64,000 nt of DNA, taken from contig NZ_CP149926.1 in assembly GCF_037949285.1 (NCBI RefSeq), positions 62,001 through 126,000 of the forward strand, read 5' to 3'. The notes below the pieces were generated by a model. It made no database searches and was not told the origin of the DNA. It saw only the letters and a program-made list of their open reading frames with translations. The DNA is from Thioclava sp. GXIMD4216. GTDB lineage: Bacteria; Pseudomonadota; Alphaproteobacteria; Rhodobacterales; Rhodobacteraceae. A program made the position numbers and the translations under genes. This document shows positions 9,288-18,359 of the stretch, piece by piece (within the stretch, counting starts at the first letter, position 1; every line of letters starts with the position of its first letter).

Positions 9288-9953
9288 ATGAACCGGCTCT
9301 ATCACATGACGCTATCGCCCTATTGCCGCAAGGTGCGCCTGACGCTTGCGGAAAAGCGCATGGAGGTCGAGCTGGTCGAAGAGCGCTATTGGGAGAAATC
9401 GCCCGAATTCATGCGCCGCAACCCTGCTGGCAAAGTGCCGATCCTGCGCTATGAGGGCATGCTGATGACCGAGAGTCAGGCCATCTGCGAGTTCCTTGAC
9501 GAAATCGCCCCCGAGCCGCGCCTGCTGCCGCAAGACCCGATGGGGCGCTATGAAGTGCGCCGGTTGTGCAGTTGGTTCGACGACAAGTTCAACGAAGAGG
9601 TCAGCGGGCCGATCATGAACGAGCGCGTCTGGAAGAAGGTCCGCAAGGAAGGCTATCCCGACAGCCGCACGGTCAAGGGGGGCTTGGCCGCGATCAAATA
9701 TCATATCGATTACATGGACTGGCTTCTGAATGAGCGCCGCTGGCTGGCTGGCGACATGATGTCTCTGGCCGATTTCACCGCCGCCGCCCATCTGAGCTGT
9801 CTGGACTATATCTCGGATGTAGATTGGAACCGCTCGCGCAATGTGAAGGACTGGTACGCGAAGATCAAATCGCGCCCTGCCTTCCGCTCGCTTCTGGCCG
9901 ATCAGCTTCCGGGGATGCGGCCCAGCCCGCAATATGCCGAGCTTGACTTCTGA
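9288..9953 (+). CDS. Glutathione S-transferase family protein
   Basis: A 221-residue GST with an N-terminal thioredoxin-like domain ([45 protein letters not shown]) and a C-terminal helical domain ([17 protein letters not shown]). The SPYC motif places a cysteine or serine at the catalytic position, as in beta/omega-type GSTs. Such enzymes conjugate or reduce with glutathione; the substrate is unknown. I use the ATG at 9288 behind AAGAGGTGA rather than the GTG six bases earlier. The last 20 bases overlap the start of queG. Confidence 0.9.
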   Translation: MNRLYHMTLSPYCRKVRLTLAEKRMEVELVEERYWEKSPEFMRRNPAGKVPILRYEGMLMTESQAICEFLDEIAPEPRLLPQDPMGRYEVRRLCSWFDDKFNEEVSGPIMNERVWKKVRKEGYPDSRTVKGGLAAIKYHIDYMDWLLNERRWLAGDMMSLADFTAAAHLSCLDYISDVDWNRSRNVKDWYAKIKSRPAFRSLLADQLPGMRPSPQYAELDF

Positions 9954-11004
9954 TCCTCTCGTTGCCCTCAAGGCGCGCCTGAACGCACAGGCGCTGGCCG
10001 AGGGGTTTTCCAAGATGGGCGTCACCCGCCCCGACGCCATCCCCGAGGCCATGAGCCGTCTGCGCGCCTTTGTCGAGGCGGGCTATCACGGCGATATGGG
10101 CTGGATGGAAGAGCGGATGCAGTGGCGCGGCGCCCCCGATGCGCTTTGGCCAGAGGCGCGGTCGGTCATCATGCTGGCCGAGACCTACACCCCCGATCAC
10201 GACCCGCTAGAGGTTCTGAACCACCCCGAACAGGGCGGGATTTCCGTCTATGCGCAGGGCAAGGATTACCATGATCTGGTGAAAAAGCGGCTCAAGCGCT
10301 TGGGGCGCTGGCTGATGGACGAGGCGGCAAAGCAGGGCATCGACCCGCAGATCAAGGTCTTCGTCGATACGGCTCCTGTGATGGAGAAACCGCTTGCGCA
10401 GGCGGCGGGTCTGGGCTGGCAGGGCAAACATACCAACCTTCTGGGGCGCGATCTGGGGTCGTGGTTCTTTCTGGGGGCGATCTTCACCACGATCCCCCTT
10501 GCGCCCGATGCGCCTGACAGCAGCCATTGCGGGTCTTGCCGCGCCTGTCTGGATGCCTGCCCGACAAAGGCCTTTCCCGCGCCCTACCAACTGGATGCGC
10601 GGCGCTGCGTGTCCTATCTGACGATCGAACATAAGGGCCCCGTGCCGGAAGATCTGCGTGCCATGATGGGCAACCGGATCTATGGCTGCGACGACTGCCT
10701 TGCCGCCTGCCCGTGGAACAAATTCGCGGCAGACGCGCGCGAGATGCGCTATCATGGCTCCCATCGCGCCCCTGATCTGGCAGAACTGGCGGCCCTTGAT
10801 GATGCAGCCTTCCGCGAACGGTTCTCGGGCTCGCCCATCAAAAGGATCGGGCGCAACCGGATGGTGCGCAATGTGCTTTACGCAATGGGAAACTCCGGCC
10901 AGAGCACATTTATTAGGCAAGCCAGCGCCCTGACGCAGGACCCCGATGAAACTGTGGCGGATGCGGCCAGTTGGGCATTGGAGCGGCTTACCAAGCCATG
11001 CTAG
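9934..11004 (+). CDS. queG: Epoxyqueuosine reductase QueG
   Basis: A 356-residue cobalamin- and iron-sulfur-dependent reductase that performs the final step of queuosine synthesis in tRNA, reducing epoxyqueuosine. The N-terminal half holds the DUF1730 cobalamin-binding part with the catalytic-Asp segment [20 protein letters not shown]; two [4Fe-4S] motifs follow, [16 protein letters not shown] and [14 protein letters not shown]. The C-terminal HEAT-like segment is short. The start at 9934 overlaps the GST gene by 20 bases, which suggests coupling; a slightly later start cannot be excluded. Confidence 0.95.
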   Translation: MPSLTSDPLVALKARLNAQALAEGFSKMGVTRPDAIPEAMSRLRAFVEAGYHGDMGWMEERMQWRGAPDALWPEARSVIMLAETYTPDHDPLEVLNHPEQGGISVYAQGKDYHDLVKKRLKRLGRWLMDEAAKQGIDPQIKVFVDTAPVMEKPLAQAAGLGWQGKHTNLLGRDLGSWFFLGAIFTTIPLAPDAPDSSHCGSCRACLDACPTKAFPAPYQLDARRCVSYLTIEHKGPVPEDLRAMMGNRIYGCDDCLAACPWNKFAADAREMRYHGSHRAPDLAELAALDDAAFRERFSGSPIKRIGRNRMVRNVLYAMGNSGQSTFIRQASALTQDPDETVADAASWALERLTKPC

Positions 11005-11034
11005 CCAAGCTTAGCATCCGAAGGACAGACCCCC

Positions 11035-11976
11035 ATGCCCGACACACCTGACGCGCCGCCCTCCGCCCTGACAGGGATCTTGCTGAAGCTCGGATCGGTG
11101 CTGGCCTTCATCGTGATGTCCTCGCTGATCAAGGCCGCCGCCGATGAGGTGCCCGCCGGTGAAACGGTCTTCTTCCGGTCGTTCTTCGCGATTCCGGTGA
11201 TCGTCGGCTGGCTGGCGCTACGCGGGCAGTTGCGCGTGGGCTTTCAGGTGGCCAGCCCGATGGGCCATTTCTGGCGCGGGATCGCGGGCACCGCCGCCAT
11301 GGCGCTGAACTTTGCGGGGCTTGGCCTTCTGCCCCTTCCCGAACTGACCGCCATCACCTATGCAACCCCGCTTCTGGTGGTCATTCTGGCCGCGATGTTT
11401 CTGGGGGAAGAGGTCCGGCTGTTCCGCCTGAGCACGGTCGGGCTGGGGCTGGTGGGGGTGCTGATCGTGCTCTATCCCAATCTGGGCCATGTGGGAGACA
11501 CCTCCGACAGGCAGGCGCTCGGGGCGATGATGGCGCTGACGGGGGCACTCTGCGCCGCCCTCGCGCAAGTGTTCATCCGCAAGATCGTGCATACCGAGCG
11601 CACCTCGGCCATCGTCTTCTGGTTCACCATCACCTCGACGCTGCTTTCCCTGATCACCCTGCCCTTTGGCTGGGTCATACCCAGCCCCACCAATACCGCG
11701 CTGCTGATCGTGGCGGGGCTTCTGGGCGGTGTGGGGCAGATCCTGCTGACCTCGGCCTACCGTTTTGCGCCCGCCTCTATTGTGGCACCTTTCGATTATG
11801 CCTCGATGCTCTTCGCGCTGATCATCGGCTTTGTGTTCTTTGCCGAAATTCCGACCACCCTGACACTGGCCGGAGCCGCCGTGATCATCTTTGCCGGTAT
11901 CCTCATCATCTGGCGCGAACGGCAGCTGGGGCTACAACGCGACCGCCAGCGCAAGGCCCAGACCCCGCAGGGATAA
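11035..11976 (+). CDS. EamA/DMT family transporter
   Basis: A 313-residue inner-membrane protein with ten predicted helices in two EamA repeats (about residues 10-145 and 160-295). Characteristic sequences are ETVFFRSFFAIPVI in the first repeat and ASIVAPFDYASMLFALIIGF in the second. Drug/metabolite transporters of this group usually export amino acids or other small metabolites, but no substrate can be inferred from sequence. It lies 30 bases after queG on the same strand and may be read through from it. Confidence 0.88.
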   Translation: MPDTPDAPPSALTGILLKLGSVLAFIVMSSLIKAAADEVPAGETVFFRSFFAIPVIVGWLALRGQLRVGFQVASPMGHFWRGIAGTAAMALNFAGLGLLPLPELTAITYATPLLVVILAAMFLGEEVRLFRLSTVGLGLVGVLIVLYPNLGHVGDTSDRQALGAMMALTGALCAALAQVFIRKIVHTERTSAIVFWFTITSTLLSLITLPFGWVIPSPTNTALLIVAGLLGGVGQILLTSAYRFAPASIVAPFDYASMLFALIIGFVFFAEIPTTLTLAGAAVIIFAGILIIWRERQLGLQRDRQRKAQTPQG

Positions 11977-12074
11977 GGCCAAAGATGGTTTCCCTCTGAT
12001 CAAGCAAGATTAAAAATAATTCCGGTGCGGACCTATTCCATGCTATGCTCTTGTCGGGGAAGGAGGACCCTCAC

Positions 12075-12269
12075 ATGACAAAGCATATTCTTGACCGCGC
12101 TCCGAACCGGAGCGATGACAGCCGTTACCGCCGGTTTCTGAAAATCGACCATGATGGCCAGATGGCACGCAATACCCGCGCCCTGCTGCAACGCCCGCGC
12201 AAATCCAGCGACCAGCCAAGGCTGAGCCACTTCCTGCGGATCGAACATGAAGGCCTCGGGTCTGTCTAA
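12075..12269 (+). CDS. Small protein of unknown function with internal repeat
   Basis: A 64-residue basic protein starting MTKHILDRAPNRSDD, with an excellent ribosome site (GGAAGGAGGA) ahead of the ATG at 12075 and a strong terminator 22 bases after the stop, so it looks like a real single-gene unit. It contains two copies of a short motif: RFLKIDHDGQ (around residue 24) and HFLRIEHEGL (around 52), joined by a basic Arg/Gln/Lys linker. I do not recognise a family. No signal peptide or membrane segment is visible. Confidence 0.65.
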   Translation: MTKHILDRAPNRSDDSRYRRFLKIDHDGQMARNTRALLQRPRKSSDQPRLSHFLRIEHEGLGSV

Positions 12270-12291
12270 GCCGCTGCTGCCGAACAAAGCC

Positions 12292-12320
12292 AAAAGGCGC
12301 ACTGCCAGAGTGCGCCTTTT
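12292..12320. terminator. Bidirectional intrinsic terminator between small gene and ilvE
   Basis: Arms AAAAGGCGCACT (12292-12303) and AGTGCGCCTTTT (12309-12320) form a perfect 12-base stem with a 5-base loop and T-runs in both directions, serving the small plus-strand gene and the converging ilvE. Confidence 0.9.
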
Positions 12321-12339
12321 CTGTTATGCCCCGCAGACC

Positions 12340-13209
12340 CTAGCGGCGCACCAAAGCCTCGTAGCCCTCCGACAGCGCCCGCGCCATCGGGCCGACGGTA
12401 AAGGTAATATCGCCGATCTGCGCCACCGGCGTGACCTCTGCCGCCGTGCCCGTCAGGAAACATTCCTCGAACGAGGCAAGCTCCAGCGGATTGATCCGGC
12501 GCTCATGCACCACAATCCCCTTCTCGCGCGCCATCCCGATAATGGTCTGACGGGTCAGCCCGTTGAGGAAGCAATCGGCCAGCGGCGTGTGGATCTCGCC
12601 ATTCCTGACGAAAAAGATATTGGCCCCCGTGGCTTCGGCCACATTGCCGCGCCAGTCGAGAAACAGCGCATCCGAACAGCCCTTCGCCTCGGCGGCATGT
12701 TTGGACATGGTGCAGATCATATAAAGCCCCGAGGCTTTGGCCTGCACCGGAATGGTCCGCGGGTCGGGACGCGCCCATTTCGCGATATCGAGCCTGGCGC
12801 CGTCCCATTTGGCCTCGCCGTAATAGCTGCCCCATTCCCACGCGATCACCGCCAGTTGCACCGGATTACGGGCCGCCGACACGCCCATATCCAGACCCGC
12901 GCCCCGAAAGGCCACCGCCCGCACGTAAGCATCGCTCCAGCCATTGGCCGCAAGCACGGCATATTTGGCCGCGTCGATTTCTTCGGGCGTATAGGGGATC
13001 TCCATATCGATCAGGCGGCCCGACTGGATCAGCCGTTCCGAATGTTCGCGGCATTTGAAGATCGTGCCGTTATAACAGCGCTCCCCTTCGAAAACCGAAG
13101 AGGCATAATGCATGGCGTGGCTCAGGATATGCACCTTCGCCTCGCGCCACTCGACCAGCTGGCCGTCTACCCAAATCTTGCCATCGCGATCATCATATGC
13201 AGCAGCCAT
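12340..13209 (-). CDS. ilvE: Branched-chain amino acid aminotransferase
   Basis: A 289-residue class IV PLP aminotransferase. It catalyses the last step of leucine, isoleucine and valine synthesis and the first step of their breakdown, using glutamate/2-oxoglutarate. The PLP lysine sits in VQAKASGLY; other family signatures are HYASSVFEGER, DWRGNVAEATGANIFFV and FLTGTAAEVTPV. Start at 13209 follows AAAAAGGAGG. Transcribed away from petP, so the 136-base spacer between them holds both promoters. Confidence 0.95.
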   Translation of the reverse strand: MAAAYDDRDGKIWVDGQLVEWREAKVHILSHAMHYASSVFEGERCYNGTIFKCREHSERLIQSGRLIDMEIPYTPEEIDAAKYAVLAANGWSDAYVRAVAFRGAGLDMGVSAARNPVQLAVIAWEWGSYYGEAKWDGARLDIAKWARPDPRTIPVQAKASGLYMICTMSKHAAEAKGCSDALFLDWRGNVAEATGANIFFVRNGEIHTPLADCFLNGLTRQTIIGMAREKGIVVHERRINPLELASFEECFLTGTAAEVTPVAQIGDITFTVGPMARALSEGYEALVRR

Positions 13210-13303
13210 ACCAGCCTCCTTTTTAAATGTTGCAAAATTACGTCCAAATCGGCCATAAAATTACAGAAACGATGAGAATTCGCTAGCAATCGATTCTTGG
13301 AAA

Positions 13304-13331
13304 GTCAACATCGTTGACGTAAACTCGTCAA
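13304..13331. promoter_or_regulatory. Overlapping inverted repeats, candidate PetP (MarR) operator
   Basis: GTCAAC-ATC-GTTGAC (13304-13318) overlaps a second palindrome, TTGACG-taaact... CGTCAA (13314-13331). Both lie 15-40 bases ahead of the petP start, a common location for MarR-family autoregulation. The TTGACG element may also serve as a -35 box. Confidence 0.5.
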
Positions 13332-13345
13332 AAATGAGGTGAGAC

Positions 13346-13846
13346 ATGGCGGAAATCGGATCTCAGGGCGGCGAGACCCTGCTGTTTCTGACCGACGAGC
13401 AATTGCGCAAAGGGATCGAGGCGATGTTTTTCGCCTATCGTGCCTTCACGGCAGATCCCGACCGGATTCTGGACAAACATGGCTATGGCCGCGCCCATCA
13501 CCGTGCGCTGCATTTCATCAACCGCCAACCGGGCCTGACGGTGACCGCGCTGCTGTCGGTTCTAGGGGTGACCAAACAATCGCTCAACCGTGTGCTACGC
13601 ACCCTGATCGAGGACGGGCTTGTTGATAACCGCGTGGGCCGCAAGGACAAGCGCGAGCGGCATCTGTACCTGACCGACACGGGCTCGGCGCTGGAACGCG
13701 AGATTTCGGATGCGCAGCGCACCCGAATGCGCGCCGCCTACCGGCAGGCAGGGCCTCAGGCTGTGCAGGGGTTCCGGCAGGTGCTGGAGGCGATGATGGA
13801 TCACGACTTGCAAAAGCAGTTCCAGACCATGAAAGACAATAGCTGA
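13346..13846 (+). CDS. petP: MarR family regulator upstream of bc1 operon (PetP)
   Basis: A 166-residue winged-helix regulator of the MarR family, with recognition region LTVTALLSVLGVTKQSLNRVLRTLIEDGLV and wing GRKDKRERHLYLTDTG (each seen in part). In Rhodobacter capsulatus, petP and petR lie directly upstream of petABC; petR is needed for growth there. The same order here supports the name. The stop overlaps the petR start by one base (TGATG), implying translational coupling. Ribosome site GAGGTGA precedes the ATG. Confidence 0.85.
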   Translation: MAEIGSQGGETLLFLTDEQLRKGIEAMFFAYRAFTADPDRILDKHGYGRAHHRALHFINRQPGLTVTALLSVLGVTKQSLNRVLRTLIEDGLVDNRVGRKDKRERHLYLTDTGSALEREISDAQRTRMRAAYRQAGPQAVQGFRQVLEAMMDHDLQKQFQTMKDNS

Positions 13847-14559
13847 TGGCCTATGATCCCGCAGCCCCGCATCTTCTGATCGTCGATGATGACGAACGCA
13901 TCCGCTCTCTGCTGCGCAAGTTCCTGATGCGGAACGGGTTTATCGTGACTACGGCACGCGATGCCGCGCATGCGCGCAGGCTGCTGGACGGGCTGGAGTT
14001 CAACCTGATCGTGCTGGATGTCATGATGCCCGGCGAAGACGGGATCAGCCTGACGATCGACCTGCACAAAAAGATCCGCACTCCGGTTCTGCTGCTGACA
14101 GCGCGCAGCGAGACGCGCGACCGCATCGAGGGGCTGGAGGCGGGGGCCGATGACTATCTGGCCAAACCGTTCGAGCCGCGCGAATTGCTGTTACGGATCA
14201 ATGCGATCTTGCGGCGGGTGCCGGCAGAGACCTCGGCGGGGCCGAAATTCCTGCATCTGGGCGGGCTTCGCTATGATCAGGACCGTGGCGAGCTGTGGGA
14301 TGGCGAGGAAATCGTTCGCCTGACAGCCACCGAGATGGCTCTGATGAAAATCTTTGCCGCCCATCCGGGCGATGTTGTCTCGCGCGCGGATCTGATTGAC
14401 GAGCTGTCGCGCGACCGTCCCGCCTCAGACGAGACCTCGGGCGACCGTGCCATTGACGTGCAGATCACCCGCCTGCGCCGCAAGCTGGAACGCGACCCGA
14501 AAGAGCCACGCTATCTGCAAACCGTGCGCGGCCTGGGCTATATGCTGACGCCCGACTAG
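13846..14559 (+). CDS. petR: OmpR-type response regulator PetR
   Basis: A 237-residue two-component regulator with a receiver domain (residues about 10-120; acidic pocket DDD near 14-16, phospho-Asp58 in [10 protein letters not shown], Lys in [11 protein letters not shown]) and a winged-helix output domain of OmpR type ([38 protein letters not shown]). No partner sensor kinase is near. R. capsulatus PetR, in the same position, is homologous to this class and is required for respiration and photosynthesis. The gene ends 263 bases before petA. Confidence 0.9.
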   Translation: MAYDPAAPHLLIVDDDERIRSLLRKFLMRNGFIVTTARDAAHARRLLDGLEFNLIVLDVMMPGEDGISLTIDLHKKIRTPVLLLTARSETRDRIEGLEAGADDYLAKPFEPRELLLRINAILRRVPAETSAGPKFLHLGGLRYDQDRGELWDGEEIVRLTATEMALMKIFAAHPGDVVSRADLIDELSRDRPASDETSGDRAIDVQITRLRRKLERDPKEPRYLQTVRGLGYMLTPD

Positions 14560-14587
14560 ACGCGGCCCGTCCGGCTGTGACCGCAAA

Positions 14588-14603
14588 ACCGTGCCGACAC
14601 GGT
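14588..14603 (+). terminator. Weak hairpin after petR
   Basis: ACCGTG-CCGA-CACGGT is a perfect 6-base stem with a tetraloop 28 bases after the petR stop, followed only by a loose T-rich stretch (cttcacattt). It may attenuate read-through into petABC rather than terminate fully. Confidence 0.35.
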
Positions 14604-14615
14604 CTTCACATTTGC

Positions 14616-14629
14616 TTGACCTATATCAA
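14616..14629. promoter_or_regulatory. FNR/FnrL-type box upstream of petABC
   Basis: TTGAC-CTAT-ATCAA matches the FNR-family consensus TTGAY-N4-ATCAA in every defined position. It lies 194 bases before the Rieske start, in the leader between petR and petA. It is a good candidate for oxygen control of the bc1 operon by an FnrL-type regulator, which is not encoded in the window. Confidence 0.6.
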
Positions 14630-14822
14630 TGCGGCCCGCTCCCTTGCCTGTGTATCGGATGCTATAAGGCGGAACTTTATGTTCCAGTCTAAGGGCATCG
14701 GTCTGTTTTCCCGTGTCCGCATGACAGGAGAGGATCGGGCGCTTACGCCTTTCTTCTTCCGGTCGGGTCGGCGGACAGGCAGAAAACAGGCACAGCACAG
14801 TCTAGGCAAGGGAGAGGAACGC

Positions 14823-15383
14823 GTGTCCCACTCAGACGAACAAAAAGGTACCCGGAGGGACTTCCTTTATTTTGCAACCGCCAGTACGGGGGCAGTGGCC
14901 GCCGGTGCGGCGGCTTGGCCATTGATCAACCAGATGAACCCCTCGGCGGATGTGCAGGCCATGTCCTCGATTTTCGTCGATATCTCGGGGGTCGAACAGG
15001 GCACCCAGATCACGGTGAAATGGCGGGGCAAACCGGTTTTCATCCGCCGCCGCACGGCAGACGAGATCTCGGCGGGTCGCGCTGTGCCGCTGAACGACCT
15101 GATCGACCATTCTGCCGAAAACGCCAATAAACCCGGCGCCGATGCGGCAGATGAGAACCGCACGCTGGATGAGGCCGGAGAATGGCTGGTGATGATGGGC
15201 GTGTGCACCCATCTGGGCTGCGTTCCGATCGGCAATGCCTCGGGCGATTTCGGCGGTTGGTACTGCCCCTGCCACGGCTCGCATTACGATACCGCAGGCC
15301 GTATCCGCAAAGGCCCCGCCCCGCGCAATCTCGATATTCCGGTGGCCAAGTTCACCGATGACACAACCATTCAACTGGGCTGA
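14823..15383 (+). CDS. petA: Ubiquinol-cytochrome c reductase Rieske iron-sulfur subunit
   Basis: A 186-residue Rieske protein of bc1 complex. A twin-arginine signal-anchor ([12 protein letters not shown]) is followed by an Ala/Gly-rich hinge, and the [2Fe-2S] ligands lie in CTHLGC and CPCHGSH. It passes electrons from ubiquinol to cytochrome c1 at the Qo site. The start is GTG at 14823, chosen because GGAGAGG lies just ahead and because this gives the usual length of about 190 residues; the longer upstream reading lacks a ribosome site. First gene of petABC. Confidence 0.95.
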   Translation: MSHSDEQKGTRRDFLYFATASTGAVAAGAAAWPLINQMNPSADVQAMSSIFVDISGVEQGTQITVKWRGKPVFIRRRTADEISAGRAVPLNDLIDHSAENANKPGADAADENRTLDEAGEWLVMMGVCTHLGCVPIGNASGDFGGWYCPCHGSHYDTAGRIRKGPAPRNLDIPVAKFTDDTTIQLG

Positions 15384-15394
15384 GGGAGGAACCT

Positions 15395-16720
15395 ATGTCC
15401 GGCATTCCCCATGATCATTACGAACCCAAATCGGGGTTCGAGAAATGGTTACATTCTCGCCTGCCCATCGTTGGACTGGTCTATGACACCATCATGATTC
15501 CCACCCCCAAGAACCTGAACTGGTGGTGGATCTGGGGGATTGTTCTGGCCTTCTGTCTGGTGCTGCAGATTGTGACCGGCATTATTCTGGCGATGCATTA
15601 CACGCCGCATATCAGCCTCGCTTTCGCCAGCGTGGAACATATCATGCGCGATGTGAATGGCGGCTATTTCATCCGCTATCTGCATGCCAACGGTGCCTCG
15701 CTCTTCTTCTTCGCGGTCTATTTGCATATCTTCCGCGGCCTCTATTACGGGTCCTACAAAGCGCCCCGCGAGGTAACGTGGATCATCGGCATGATCATCT
15801 ATCTGTGCATGATGGGCACGGCCTTCATGGGCTATGTGCTGCCCTGGGGGCAGATGTCCTTCTGGGGGGCCACGGTGATCACCGGCCTGTTCGGCGCGAT
15901 CCCCGGGATCGGCCCGTCCATCCAGGAATGGCTGCTTGGCGGACCGGCGGTCGATAACGCGACGCTCAACCGCTTCTTCTCGCTGCACTATCTGCTGCCC
16001 TTCGTGATTGCCGCCCTTGTAGCGCTGCATATCTGGGCCTTCCATACCACCGGCAACAACAATCCCACCGGGGTCGAAGTGCGTCGCACCTCGAAAGAAG
16101 ACGCCAAGAAAGACACCCTGCCCTTCTGGCCCTATTTCGTGATCAAGGATCTCTTCGCGCTGGCACTGGTTCTGCTGATTTTCTTCGCGGTTGTCGCGTT
16201 CATGCCGAACTATCTGGGCCACCCCGATAACTATATCGAGGCCAATGCGCTGGCGACGCCCGCCCATATCGTGCCCGAATGGTATTTCCTGCCCTTCTAC
16301 GCCATCCTGCGCGCCTTCACCGCCGATGTCTGGGTGGTGATGCTGGTGAACTGGCTGACCATGGGCTTCATCGACGCCAAGTTCTTCGGGGTGATCGCCA
16401 TGTTCGGCTCGATCATCGTGATGGTGCTGGCGCCGTGGCTCGATACCTCGAAGATGCGCTCGGGCATGTTCCGGCCCGCCTTCAAATTCTGGTTCTGGCT
16501 GCTGGCCATCGACTTCGTGGTGCTGACTTGGGTGGGGGCAATGCCGACCGACGGGATCTACCCCTATATCTCGCTCATCGGGGCCACCTACTGGTTCGCC
16601 TATTTCCTCGTGATCCTTCCGGTGCTGGGCCGTATCGAGAAAACGACGCTTCCCCCCGCCACCATCGAGGATGACTTCAACGCCCATTACGGCCCTGATG
16701 CCGCGGAAAGGGGCCTGTAA
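15395..16720 (+). CDS. petB: Cytochrome b of bc1 complex
   Basis: A 441-residue cytochrome b with eight transmembrane helices. Heme-ligand histidines lie in helix B ([19 protein letters not shown]) and helix D ([19 protein letters not shown]). The Qo-site motif PEWY is intact ([13 protein letters not shown]). It oxidises ubiquinol at Qo and reduces quinone at Qi, moving protons across the inner membrane. It begins 11 bases after petA, with GAGGGAGG as the ribosome site, and petC starts 1 base after its stop. Confidence 0.97.
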   Translation: MSGIPHDHYEPKSGFEKWLHSRLPIVGLVYDTIMIPTPKNLNWWWIWGIVLAFCLVLQIVTGIILAMHYTPHISLAFASVEHIMRDVNGGYFIRYLHANGASLFFFAVYLHIFRGLYYGSYKAPREVTWIIGMIIYLCMMGTAFMGYVLPWGQMSFWGATVITGLFGAIPGIGPSIQEWLLGGPAVDNATLNRFFSLHYLLPFVIAALVALHIWAFHTTGNNNPTGVEVRRTSKEDAKKDTLPFWPYFVIKDLFALALVLLIFFAVVAFMPNYLGHPDNYIEANALATPAHIVPEWYFLPFYAILRAFTADVWVVMLVNWLTMGFIDAKFFGVIAMFGSIIVMVLAPWLDTSKMRSGMFRPAFKFWFWLLAIDFVVLTWVGAMPTDGIYPYISLIGATYWFAYFLVILPVLGRIEKTTLPPATIEDDFNAHYGPDAAERGL

Positions 16721-16721
16721 G

Positions 16722-17531
16722 ATGAAAACCCTTCTGATCTCTGCCATCGCTGCCTTGGGGCTTAGCTTTGGCGCGGCCAATGCCAATGAGGGCGGCCATG
16801 TCACCGATATCGCCTTCAGCTTCGAAGGACCGTTCGGCAAATATGACCAGCAACAGCTGCGTCGCGGTTTTCAGGTCTATCGCGAGGTCTGCTCGGCCTG
16901 TCACGGGCTAAAATATGTGGCGCTGCGCACGCTCTCCGACAAGGACGGGCTGGGAATGAACCCCGATTGGGTGCGCGCTTATGCCGCCGAAATGTCGATC
17001 TACGACCCCGAACTCGACGATGAACGCCCGCGCAAGGAAACCGACCATTTCCCGACCGTGGTGGATGCCGGCGCACCGGATCTGTCGCTGATCGCGAAAT
17101 CGCGGGCGGGCTTCCACGGGCCCTACGGCACCGGTATCGCACAATTCGTGCAAGGTATGGGCGGACCGGAATATATCTATTCGCTGCTGACCAGCTATAC
17201 CGGAGAAGAAACCGAAACCGCCGGCAATGTGCTTTATGAAAACCACGTCTTCTCGACGGGTTATCTGCAAATGCCGCCGCCGCTTTCGGACGATCTGATC
17301 GAATACGAGGACGGCACGCCCGCCACGACCCAGCAGATGGCCAAGGATGTCGCGGCCTTCCTGATGTGGGCCGCCGAACCCAAGCTGGTGGATCGCAAGG
17401 AGTGGGGCTTTGTGGCGGTGCTGCTGCTGTCACTGCTGACCGTGCTGCTCTACCTGACGAACAAGCGGCTCTGGGCACCGTTCAAAGACCGGTTCCGTCA
17501 TGATGACTACAAAGAGAATATTCCGGACTAG
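16722..17531 (+). CDS. petC: Cytochrome c1 of bc1 complex
   Basis: A 269-residue cytochrome c1 with a cleavable signal peptide ([21 protein letters not shown], seen as an N-terminal hydrophobic run). Heme binding CSACHGLK is near residue 48 and the Met axial ligand is in [11 protein letters not shown] single C-terminal anchor helix ([15 protein letters not shown]) precedes a charged end. It accepts electrons from the Rieske protein and hands them to soluble or membrane-bound cytochrome c. The start at 16722 follows petB by one base. Confidence 0.96.
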   Translation: MKTLLISAIAALGLSFGAANANEGGHVTDIAFSFEGPFGKYDQQQLRRGFQVYREVCSACHGLKYVALRTLSDKDGLGMNPDWVRAYAAEMSIYDPELDDERPRKETDHFPTVVDAGAPDLSLIAKSRAGFHGPYGTGIAQFVQGMGGPEYIYSLLTSYTGEETETAGNVLYENHVFSTGYLQMPPPLSDDLIEYEDGTPATTQQMAKDVAAFLMWAAEPKLVDRKEWGFVAVLLLSLLTVLLYLTNKRLWAPFKDRFRHDDYKENIPD

Positions 17532-17548
17532 AACCGGCCTCTTCTTGA

Positions 17549-17572
17549 AACGCGCCCTTCGGGGCGCGTTTT
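17549..17572 (+). terminator. Intrinsic terminator of petABC
   Basis: AACGCGCCC-TTC-GGGGCGCGTT followed by TTCC lies 18 bases after the petC stop. The stable GC stem with a TTCG-type loop and T-run is a textbook intrinsic terminator. Confidence 0.9.
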
Positions 17573-17615
17573 CCTTTGCGATAGAATGCGCTAGCTTGGG
17601 GCAAAAGAGGATCAC

Positions 17616-18359
17616 ATGCCCGACACCCAACGCCACGAGCTTCACCGCACCGCCCGCCTTTGCGTCCTGATCGATGCCGATAATATGCCCCACGCCCATG
17701 CCGAAGCGATTTTTGAAGAGATTTCGGGCTTGGGCGAGGCCAGCGTGCGCCGGATCTATGGCGACTGGTCAGCCCAACGACTGGGCGGCTGGGCCAAGAA
17801 GGCCAATGTTCTGGGGCTGGTCGCGGACCAGCAATTTGCCAATACCAAGGGCAAGAATGCCTCGGATATCGCGCTGGTGATTGCCGCGATGGATTTCCTG
17901 CATTCGGGGCGGTTCGACGGGTTCGTGCTGGTATCCTCGGATAGCGATTTCACCCGCCTTGCCCAGCGTATCCGCGAACAGGGGCTAGATGTGTTCGGCA
18001 TCGGCGAGAAAAAGACCCCCGAGGCCTTCCGCAATGCCTGCAAACGCTTCATCTATGTCGAGAATCTGGGCGAGACCGCATCCCCCGAGCCCACCGATGT
18101 CACCCCCCGTCTCGCCCCCGTCGAAAAACTGGGCGCCAAGGAGGCCATTCCGTTGATTGCCGCTGCGATCAAACGGATCGGGCTGGAAGAGGAGTGGTAT
18201 TCCCTTGGCCAGATCGGTCAGTTCATCACACAGGCCAATCCCGATTTCGACACCCGCACCTATGGCGCAGCCAAGCTGTCGGATCTGATCCGCCAGACGG
18301 GCCGCTTCGAGGTGCGCAAGGGCGAAGGGAACCACATTCAGGTGCGCGACCGCGCTTAG
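17616..18359 (+). CDS. NYN-domain nuclease-like protein with C-terminal OST-HTH/LOTUS domain
   Basis: A 247-residue protein. The N-terminal NYN domain (about 10-150) carries acidic metal-site residues in LIDADNM, KGKNASDIALVIAAMD and LVSSDSDFT, typical of PIN-like RNases. A linker follows, then an OST-HTH/LOTUS-like domain (about 170-245; KRIGLEEEWYSLGQIGQFI...YGAAKLSDLIRQTGRFEV). This arrangement is shared with LabA-like bacterial proteins and recalls eukaryotic MARF1 and Limkain proteins, which are RNA-linked. The target RNA is unknown. It ends converging on a TetR gene with a 4-base stop-codon overlap. Confidence 0.88.
   Translation: MPDTQRHELHRTARLCVLIDADNMPHAHAEAIFEEISGLGEASVRRIYGDWSAQRLGGWAKKANVLGLVADQQFANTKGKNASDIALVIAAMDFLHSGRFDGFVLVSSDSDFTRLAQRIREQGLDVFGIGEKKTPEAFRNACKRFIYVENLGETASPEPTDVTPRLAPVEKLGAKEAIPLIAAAIKRIGLEEEWYSLGQIGQFITQANPDFDTRTYGAAKLSDLIRQTGRFEVRKGEGNHIQVRDRA

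Noticed and set aside
15449..16840. 463-residue minus-strand reading opposite petB
   Set aside because: Antisense to cytochrome b, low-complexity His/Gln/Gly composition, no domain.
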